A DNA stretch of 64,000 nucleotides from Planoprotostelium fungivorum (Eukaryota; Evosea; Variosea; Cavosteliida; Cavosteliaceae): contig MDYQ01000121.1 in the NCBI GenBank assembly GCA_003024175.1, positions 62,001-126,000 on the forward strand, written 5' to 3'. Positions 56,602 through 64,000 of the stretch are shown here, piece by piece. Below the pieces are notes generated by a model that saw only the letters and a list, made by a program, of their open reading frames with translations, made no database searches and was not told the DNA's origin. Made by a program: the position numbers and the translations under genes. Positions within the stretch are counted from its first letter, which is position 1; each line of letters starts with the position of its first letter.

Positions 56602-57507
56602 ATCTACATAAAATAACATACTTGATTGTCTCTCATTGCTTCATGATGGAACGTGTGGAAAGTGTCGATGAGAGATGATGGGAGAGGGAATGGTGTCGAT
56701 CGATGAGATGTGTTACGATGCAAGGATTCAATGCTTCACGATGGAACGTGTGGATGAGAGACGTGAGGTGGATGAGAGACGTGATGGTGTCGGTTGATGT
56801 CTTACGATGCAAGAATTTATCGCTGTGAAGACATCACGCTGGATGATGATCGTGATGAAATGGCGAACTCGTCGTATTATATAATAGAAATAGAGGAAAG
56901 TCTCGCTGCTGGAGCAGTAGACAAGAATAGAGCACCGGCCAGGATCTGGGATACGAGCTGATGGACAGACTACCTTCTTCCACGAAGATGATGAGGACCT
57001 CGATCGTTGCGTGAACAGCATGGATTGCCATTCAATAAAAATACCACGAACTCCACTTCTCACCTTCTCGATGATCACTGCCTCAATCATCATGTCATCA
57101 TATCGCACCTCTTTATTCTACTCAATTTATGTCTCATTACGACAACCTCTCGAGTTCTCCACACCGAGTGTTTCAGTGATGTGATGACAATCATCTCTCC
57201 TAGATAATAAGATAACGCTATGGTATACTGTCATTATTCCCTCTAGTTTCTGTGTGATGAAGTTTAAAGCTCATTTAAGGAATGATGATATGTAGCTCAA
57301 TTCATCTGAGTGTCATTTAAGAACTACATATACATGGTCTAATGTATGTAAACCTTCTATTCAGTAATCCTGAAAGGAACTGTATCATGGTACTGATCGG
57401 GTTGGTTTTCTCGGGTGTGAAAAAAGACGTCATGACACATTGTCTCAGTCAGAAAGAACAAGGAAGATCATCATCTCCATCTGATCTGTTATACTCTATA
57501 GACCGAG
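56602..57507. other. intergenic with local duplication
   Basis: This gap of 900 bp after beta-tubulin contains a diverged tandem duplication of about 95 bp (listed separately) and AT-rich sequence towards the eIF3e gene. No gene is supported; the small frames on both strands lack recognisable features. Confidence 0.4.
56633..56819. repeat. two diverged 95-bp tandem copies
   Basis: The segment 56633-56727 starts TCATTGCTTCATGATGGAAC and recurs at 56728 as TCAATGCTTCACGATGGAAC; both copies include GTGTGGA, GATGAGAGA, GGTGTCG and end TTACGATGCAAG. The period is about 95 bp with many substitutions, so the duplication is not recent. Confidence 0.75.
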
Positions 57508-59396
57508 ATGGCGGACCACGATCTATCGCAAAAGCTGATAGGCTTTCTTGACCCTCACATGGGCATCCTCCTTCTGGAGTTTTTGGATCTGAAGAGTGTG
57601 AGTATCTGTCAATCGTCATCACCTTCACCGCCTTTCGGTTGTTGGACGCTCATGATCACATGTTATGTGACATGCATTTTTAATCATCTATTCAGACGCC
57701 CTCGATCCCCAAGCAAGTTCCCGTATATTCAAAGGAGGAGATATTGAAGGCTAAAATCGCTCTGTTGGAGAAGACCAACATGGTCGATTTTCAAATGGAA
57801 GTATTCAACAAGCTTCTCCAAGAGACCGACACAGCTCCTCCCGGTGTGTATTCTATCGATTTAAACATTATCAGGAGACCCTCTCGAGTTTCATTAAACG
57901 ATATCACGTGTCGCTGATGAAATACAGAAGAGGAACAGAAGAGAATGGCACAGAGAAAAGAAATCATCGTCAACCAAATCAAACAGTTCAAGACAGAAGA
58001 GAAGCCAGCCATCCTCCGCCTTCTCAAGGACAGAAACCTCGTCGCTCAACTAAAAGAGGAAAAAAATTTCAACTTGGAATACCTCAAGCAACATTACGAC
58101 GTGAGCTCCATCCACCCATTGCATCTGCATCCATCCCATCTCATCATCTCATTTCCGATCAGATCGACCCCCGCACCGTCGACACCATCTACCAACGCTC
58201 CAAATTCATCTTTGACTACGGAAAGTATACGAAGGCCTTGGAGCTCCTGATCAACTTCCGCGCTCTCACCTCCAACGACAACGAGCACAGTCTATCCGCC
58301 TTGTGGGGCAAGCTGGCCTGCGAGATCGTCAGCTTCCAGCCCGAATCCGCCCTCGAGTCCATCAACCAACTGAGAGACGCCATCGACCAGAAGGTGACTC
58401 AACGTTCCGACGTCGTCCAGATGAAATCCATCGCACCTCCTGACTCATCACAGACCTTCACCTCCCCTCTCAAACAGCTGCAGCAGCGTACATGGTTGAT
58501 TCACTGGGGACTCTTTGTATTCTTCAACCATCCCAACGGAAGGAACGCGATCATCGATCTCTTCTTGCAAGACCGTTACCTCAACGCGATTCAGACCACG
58601 TGCCCTCACATCTTGAGATATCTCACTGCCGCTGTCATCATCAACAAGCGCCGAAAGAATGTTCTGAAGGACCTCGTCAAGGTGGGTGGAAGAAGTTTCC
58701 GCGAAGATTTAGGCGGGAACAGGTCATCCAGCAGGAGTCGTACGTGTACAAGGACCCCATCACGGAGTTCCTCGAGGCTCTCTACGTCAACTTTGATTTC
58801 GATAGCGCTCAGCAGAAGCTCGGAGAGTGCGAGAGCGTAAGTCGAAATCCACACGGAATCCAACTGACTTTCACAGGTGCTCGTCAACGACTTGTTCTTG
58901 GTCTCGTGCCACAAGGAGTTCATGGAGAGCGCCAGACTCTTCATCTTTGAGACGTACTGCCGCATCCACAACTGCATCGACATCGGGTGAGCCATCATCG
59001 TCCAAAACGCATGCACGATCGAGATGACACGATGCATCACCTCGCATGAGCCAACACAGACTCACCCTCTTTAGAATGTTATCGAAGAAATTGGGCATGG
59101 ACGAAGAGGCCGCCGAAAAGTGGATCGTGAACCTCATCCGCAACGCCAAATTAGACGCCAAGATCGACTCACAGGCCAACACGGTCCTCATGGGTTCTCA
59201 ACATCCTTCCGTCTACCAAAAGGTATGCACCTCTTCTTCTTCATCTTCTCCTTCATCTTCATCATCGTCTAAATGTCATGTGCAGGTGATCGAGAGAACG
59301 AAAGCCTTGTCTTACCGCTCTTACGTTCTGGCCAACAACATCACCAAGACGGAGGCGGGCAAGTACCAAGTGCAAGAAGAGACCGCCACCCTCTAA
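57508..59396 (+). CDS. eif3e: translation initiation factor eIF3 subunit e
   Basis: The protein is eIF3e (INT6), a scaffold subunit of the eIF3 complex that brings the 40S ribosome to mRNA. The start [20 protein letters not shown] is typical of the family, followed by [17 protein letters not shown], a long helical region ([18 protein letters not shown]), and the PCI domain with [40 protein letters not shown] and [20 protein letters not shown]. It ends [14 protein letters not shown]. Nine or so short introns split the gene. The subunit also occurs in proteasome and COP9-related PCI assemblies by fold, but the N-terminal sequence makes the eIF3e identity secure. Confidence 0.95.
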
Positions 59397-59803
59397 TAAA
59401 ATAACACCGCCGCACGATGATAATTCTCTTCCCTCTACACTAAAACCTACACTATGAAATCTCTTCCCTACACGAACGTGAAATCTCTCCCTCCCTTCTC
59501 CTTGGGTTGTTTGTTTGTCTATGGTGTGTGGACCAGATCTCTGAAATAAGAGATATGGGGTGTGACGGACATTAAGGTGAACCACCACATCTGTAGTTGT
59601 ATGAATAAGGCGAGCCAGTTTCATAGAGACACAAGTGATTAGACAGTCTCAGGGACCGTTTGTGGAACTGAAGATCTTAAGGGACGTTTTAGTGGGAAAG
59701 GAGGTTGAGATGAGGCAGATCCTGGGCCTCTTCTGCGGAAGGGATAGCGGCTGAGGAGTCTTTGGACACTGGATAACCATTATCATAATTCAAACGCACA
59801 AAG
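59397..59803. other. intergenic
   Basis: This gap between eIF3e and the RasGEF gene begins with an AATAAAATAA-like polyadenylation region right after the eIF3e stop. No gene is supported. Confidence 0.4.
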
Positions 59804-61925
59804 ATGAGGAGGCTTTCCATCAGCTTTAGAAAGAGAACCTCTCTCAACTGCACTCCCATGGAGAGACTCAAGATCGACTTCAAGAGGGTGGACACAACGG
59901 AAGAGAGCAGAAAGTTCTACGTCCGTTTGATCGACGCCGAGTTGATGATGTACGACGACATAGAGGTGAGTGAACAAGATGGTGGGGGTTGTTGACGTGA
60001 TAAAGAACCTTCCACATCGAACGGTCAACATCACTCGCTTCGTCATGTCTCCCTCTAAATTGGCTGAGAACACGATACTTCTAAAGAGGAGAGATATGAA
60101 GGGAGCTACCGGGTCTGACTTCCACCTCCTTCTCATGCATTTCCCACGTGAGCCTCTTTAATATTTCCGTCCCTCGTTACGACGCTGACTCGAATCAGCC
60201 AACTGTTATCAAGAGTGGACAACCAAGTTGAACACCTTCTATAGAAGATCGAACGCCGCTATCATCATACAGAGGACCGCCCGCGCTCGAACCTTCAGAG
60301 AGAGGGCCGCTGATCTGGTCGAATGCATCAAAGACTCCTCCGCTAGAACCATCCAGAAGTCATGGAGATCCAGCACCATTCGCAATCGATGGAAGTCCCT
60401 AGTACCTCTCGCTCTGGCATCCAGGAGAAACCCAACGTCTAGATATTCTGTACCCCCTCGCACTTTGTTGGCCGAAGTCAACTTTAAAGAGCTCCCCGAC
60501 GATGAGACGCAGATCATGTACGATACGAAAGACAAGAAGGAGAAGAGAAGAAGGAAGGTCCTCTCTGCCACTCTGCCCAAGTTGGTCGATGTCATAATGA
60601 GAACCGATGGTGAAGATCGATCGAACCACATCCATCGATTGACGACATCTACAGACACGGGTCTCATCCAGACCGTCATCACGACCCTCCCCAACTTTGC
60701 CGAGCCCTACTCCCTCATGCATCTCATCTTGAGATGGCTCAAAGAGGCAGATCACACATCCGTCGATGGTCTCATCCGCGTCCTCTCCATCTGGGTAGAG
60801 CTCGCCCCCGAGGATTTCGACACTCCCCACATCCGATCGAAGCTCGACGAGCTCCTCATCTTTGTCCGCATGGCATTCGGCAAAGAGAAGGCCAACACCA
60901 TCACCTCCCTCACCCAACCTCAATACTTTCGCAGCCGCAGCTTGAGCCCCAAACTCTTACGTCACGCCAACAAGATCCGTCTCTTCATCGAATTAGAGCC
61001 GTTAGAAGCCGCTCGCCAGTTCACTCTCAGTTCTTTCGGTCTCATCCAAGAGATGAAAGTGAGGGAGCTCAACAAGTTGGCCTGGCAGAAGGACCCCAAC
61101 CGAGCTCCCACCGTCCGCGTGACCGTTGACCGCAGTAACAAGATGAGCCGATGGGTCGCATCCTCCATCTTAGATGCCGACCCCGTCAAAGGCCTCCAGA
61201 TTTTCGAATGGTGGATCGCCACCGCTCAGTTCTGCCTCGGCCTGGGCAATTACTCTGATCTCGTTGCCATCAGCATCGGCCTACAGCATCACTGCGTGTC
61301 ACGTCTTAAGACGAGGATCGCCGCTCTGTCTCCCGAGTCACAGAAGACGATGACGACGTTGGAAGAAGTCTGCTCCATGGCGAGGAACCACAAGAACTTG
61401 AGGGAGCTGGTGAAGAAGAGGACAGCGCCGTACGTGCCCTTCTTGGGTATCTCTCTGAAAGATCTCGTCTTCATTGAAGAGAATCCGACTTTGGTCGAGG
61501 GCAGAATCTGTCTCGGTGAGTCGACTCTTTCTTCTCATGAGATGGCATCTGATGATGATGCAGAGAAGATGGAGATGATCAACAGTGTCATCACGAACGT
61601 CAAGCGTGCCGCTACCATCAACTACGATCTCACACCGGTCCCCGCCTGGCAGGCCCTCCTGTGGCCTCCTTCGGGCCACGACGACGCCGAACTCTACCGC
61701 ATGTCACTCGTCATCGAGCCCAAGACGAGCAGCACGAGCTCCAGCTCTTACCCGACGAATCCAGTGCCAAGTTCAGCGACCCTGAGTCCACCTTCTCCCT
61801 CGCGAGCACGCTCCAAGTCGATCGATCGGAGGTCTGGCACCGCCACCCTTCGACATTCGACGCCAAAGATGTCAGTGGAGCATCTGTTCAAGGCGGAGCA
61901 AATGAGCGTGCCCGTTGTACTGTAA
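59804..61925 (+). CDS. PH-IQ-RasGEF protein
   Basis: This protein would load Ras with GTP. Order: an N-terminal PH-like domain (MRRLSISFRKRTSLN; ERLKIDFKRVD; FVMSPSKLAENTILL; FHLLLMHFP then CYQEWTTKLNTFY), two IQ-type calmodulin-binding motifs (AAIIIQRTARARTFRER and ARTIQKSWRSSTIRNRW), a RasGEF_N domain (EPYSLMHLILRWLKEAD), and the catalytic CDC25 homology domain (DPNRAPTVRVTVDRSNKMSR, WWIATAQFCLGLGNYSD, AISIGLQHHCVSRLK, YVPFLGISLKDLVFIEENP). The Ser/Pro-rich tail ends EQMSVPVVL. Introns: about 59967-60006, 60147-60199 and a stop-free 48-nt one at 61516-61563. IQ motifs imply calcium/calmodulin control. Signature residues are intact. Confidence 0.9.
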
Positions 61926-63449
61926 ATGGAACTTGTATGCGATATCCTATAAAATTTTGTATTATGAGGTGAAACGTGTCTTTCGTGTGATGAGGAGGAT
62001 GGTTGTTTGATGGTGTAATGAAGTAGTGATCGATGGTGACTCCACCGATGTATGGGACGACGGAGAAAGTGTAGACACGACGTCAACTTCGTTCTTTTAT
62101 CTATGACATTCCTTCTCCAAGCCTATAGGTTCAGACCCGAGTATATATCAGGCCTCAAGATGAGACCAAGTATGAGAGAATCACCGTCCAATGCCCGTGG
62201 TCAATGCAACAGGTCAGGCAGAGCCGAAGTTCTGTATTTGATAGAAAATGAACCGGAGTCTTTTAGTGTCATCGTCTTTATGGTATCTACATTCAGATTC
62301 CTCTCTCCGATCCGTCCTGTTTGAGCGTCCTCCTTGTGCCTCTTCTGTGGGGTTCTTGTATGACCCGTCGCAATTTGGTGGTTTGCTCGAACTCGGCTTC
62401 TCTTCTAATGGATATCCTTTCGTCGTCTACCTCATGTTCTCCTCTTCATCTCATCGCATCATCCCGTCGATCATTGCAGTGCGATTGTGGTGTGCCGCTC
62501 TCCGTGTCAAATATCGGTAGCGTCTTTCATCCTCTTCGTTAAAGCATGTGGCTTCTCGCCGCTGTGTCTGTTGGATTGTGGCTATCCAGCCCTCTTCCTC
62601 GCTCTTCCACTCCTTACGGTGCAAAAGGTCCGTTTTTTTTAATCCTAAACTCTCTCGAAAGGTTGATCGAGTGTCAGATGTAGCAGGTTAATTCCTGGGG
62701 GGCGATTTCACAGGTAAGAGGAAATCTTTTCACGAAGCGGTGAGAGGATGCTGAGGAGAGACCGCAGCACTGTACTGGCACTTCCAGGGATGCGGAGTTT
62801 GAAGGCGTTGCCCGGTGACACACCGTGGCGCTTCGTGAAGGAGCCACCCCTTTTACTTTACTTTCTATAGAATGTGCTACGTTGGCCAGCTCAGAAGAGA
62901 TAGGAAGTGGGCATCGCACTTCCATTGGATATTCCCAACTTCCTGGTTTTCTACCCTCGGTAGCGTCAACGGATGTGTCGCTGGCGTCTCATGGACACGG
63001 TGGAAGGCTGGATGGGGAGATAGAGGATAGAACGTGGGGAGACAAGGGATGGCATCTTGCGTTGTTCTGTTCAGATGAAAGATTCTTCACCGTCTTGACA
63101 TCTCGAATGAAATCAAGATTCTTACGGTGAATACGCCAACAAGTGAACAGATAGACTTAACCTGTTCGTTCAAGTAGAACACTCTAATTGAGTTCATCTA
63201 AATTATTCGATGAAGAAAATACACAAAAAGATGCGACTCCTTGGTGAGCAAGGTTCTTTGTTGAATAACTATCCCTCTGAACAGAAGAAACAAGCTTTGT
63301 TAATAAATGGACGAGAGTTCTTCTAAAATGACGTCAGAGCATGAGCTCGGAAAATCAAGTCACGTGATCTACATCCACGTCATTTCGAGTAATACAGAAT
63401 TTCGTTGGGCATCATCTCTTTACATCAGCCCCCACAACAAACAAACGCC
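61926..63449. other. gene-poor interval of 1.5 kb
   Basis: This is the largest gap without a recognised protein gene. A short ATG frame at 62547 reads MWLLAAVSVGLWLSSPLPRS, which looks like a signal peptide, then runs into a possible donor, but no later exon could be joined. Frames at 62052-62542 and 62825-63130 have no family resemblance. A strong inverted repeat lies at 62730-62838 (listed separately). Confidence 0.35.
62730..62838. ncRNA. candidate structured RNA with closing stem
   Basis: The ten bases TCACGAAGCG (62730-62739) are perfectly complementary to CGCTTCGTGA (62829-62838), with a further GGTG/CACC pairing just inside after a small bulge. The enclosed sequence of about 90 nt is GC-rich compared with its surroundings. 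The stem lies in a region with no protein gene. I could not match it to RNase P, SRP, U-type or telomerase RNA. Confidence 0.25.
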
Positions 63450-64000
63450 ATGAGCTCACTGAATTCTGTAGCTGGATATATCAGTCAGCTGCAGGATGAC
63501 CAACCAGAGATACAAGAGATTGCTCTGCGGAAACTAGACCGAGTGGTCGATAACTTTTGGCACGAGATTTCAACAGATATCACACTCATGTGAGTATAGA
63601 CGATGTACCATATGCGAGCTCATTCGTATCTATAGCGAGGAGTTACACGAGAACCCAAACTTCAAACATAGAGAATTGGCTTCTCTTGTGGCCTCCAAGG
63701 TATGTCTATCGATAGTTCACACCATTATCGATGTCTTGACTATCTTCTCATTTTCAAATCAGGTCTACTATCATCTCGATGATTACCAACAAGCTATGTC
63801 TTACGCTCTTGGAGCAGGAAAGCTGTTCGAGGTGACGGCCTTCCACCACCATCCATCATATCATGACGTCATGTGTAGGTTTCACAAAAGACAGAGTATG
63901 TCAACACATTAGTGGCTCATTTCATAGACGAATACATTCGTCTGCGCACCCAGCAGGTTGAGGCCAAAGATGGCGCCAGCATCAAAATCGACAGCCGCCT
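63450..64000 (+). CDS. PSMD1: 26S proteasome subunit Rpn2, 5' part
   Basis: The reading starts MSSLNSVAGYISQLQDDQPE and continues over three short introns with LRKLDRVVDNFWHEIS, the exon NPNFKHRELASLVASK, VYYHLDDYQQAMSYALGAGKLF and DEYIRLRTQQVEAKDGASIK. This is the N-terminal helical region of Rpn2/PSMD1, the largest scaffold of the proteasome regulatory particle base, which binds Rpn10, Rpn13 and the ATPase ring. The gene runs off the right end of the window, so only about 120 of an expected 950 or so residues are seen. Introns are at about 63591-63635, 63700-63762 and 63831-63927. Confidence 0.9.

Noticed and set aside
55750-56619. Minus-strand open frame of 289 codons opposite beta-tubulin
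   Set aside because: It lies exactly antisense to the highly codon-biased tubulin exon. Biased third positions remove stops from that frame; composition is Leu/Asp/Glu/Val-rich and unlike a folded protein.
57275-57310. C/D-box snoRNA-like boxes (ATGATGA ... CTGA)
   Set aside because: TGATGA is very common in this window and no terminal stem or second box pair was found.
60239-60923. Minus-strand frames of 151 and 174 codons opposite the RasGEF gene
   Set aside because: They are antisense to a confirmed coding exon and have no ATG context, family or splice support.

Overview
This window is nuclear DNA of a eukaryote with compact, intron-rich genes. Introns are mostly about 32-75 nt, nearly all begin GTGAG or GTGA and end in CAG or TAG, and intergenic gaps are often under 500 bp. 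The gene content points to a mycetozoan-type amoeba (Amoebozoa), perhaps a protosteloid species such as Planoprotostelium: a dictyostelid-like STAT, a vacuolin-type SPFH protein, a Cdk5 very close to the dictyostelid form, LRR receptor (pseudo)kinases, F-box/ankyrin proteins, a RasGEF, a RasGAP, an HPt phosphorelay protein and a secreted chitinase. The species assignment is an inference from protein style; I could not search databases. No rRNA, tRNA, CRISPR, virus-like element or transposon was recognised.

Layout, left to right. 0.6-9.3 kb: a membrane adenylate cyclase (+), a receptor pseudokinase with leucine-rich repeats and a GPS autoproteolysis motif (-), and an unrecognised membrane protein (+). 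9.6-20.1 kb: F-box/ankyrin protein (+), BTB-BACK protein, Cdk5, Eaf6, a PLAC8 protein and mitochondrial Phe-tRNA synthetase (all -), then an eight-repeat WD40 protein (+). 20.3-28.5 kb: BAR plus RasGAP (+), CUE-TULIP protein (-), Abraxas-like MPN protein (+), U-box/coiled-coil protein (+). 28.6-33.0 kb: a heptad-repeat coiled-coil protein (+), biotin protein ligase (-), a gene-poor kilobase, and a transcriptional cyclin (-). 33.6-49.7 kb is an almost unbroken minus-strand run: vacuolin, a GPI-anchored GMC oxidoreductase, HAD hydrolase, a secreted ependymin-like protein, a Cys/His protein, GH18 chitinase, a PARP-finger/FHA/PBZ/CUE DNA-repair factor and a YhhN/TMEM86-type membrane protein. 50.3-55.0 kb: HPt protein (+), STAT (-), RPA-interacting protein (+) and a small minus-strand gene overlapping its 3' end. 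55.1-64.0 kb: beta-tubulin, eIF3e, a PH-IQ-RasGEF protein and the 5' part of proteasome subunit Rpn2 (all +), with a 1.5 kb gene-poor interval before Rpn2.

The genes do not form an operon-like pathway. There is a clear excess of signalling parts (cAMP synthesis, phosphorelay, STAT, Ras on/off regulators, Cdk5, receptor pseudokinase) and ubiquitin-linked adaptors (F-box, BTB, U-box, two CUE domains, Abraxas). The most unusual items are the LRR-GPS-TM-pseudokinase, the zf-PARP/FHA/PBZ/CUE protein and the CUE-TULIP fusion. Exon joins were made by eye; 5' ends without a clear ATG are flagged.
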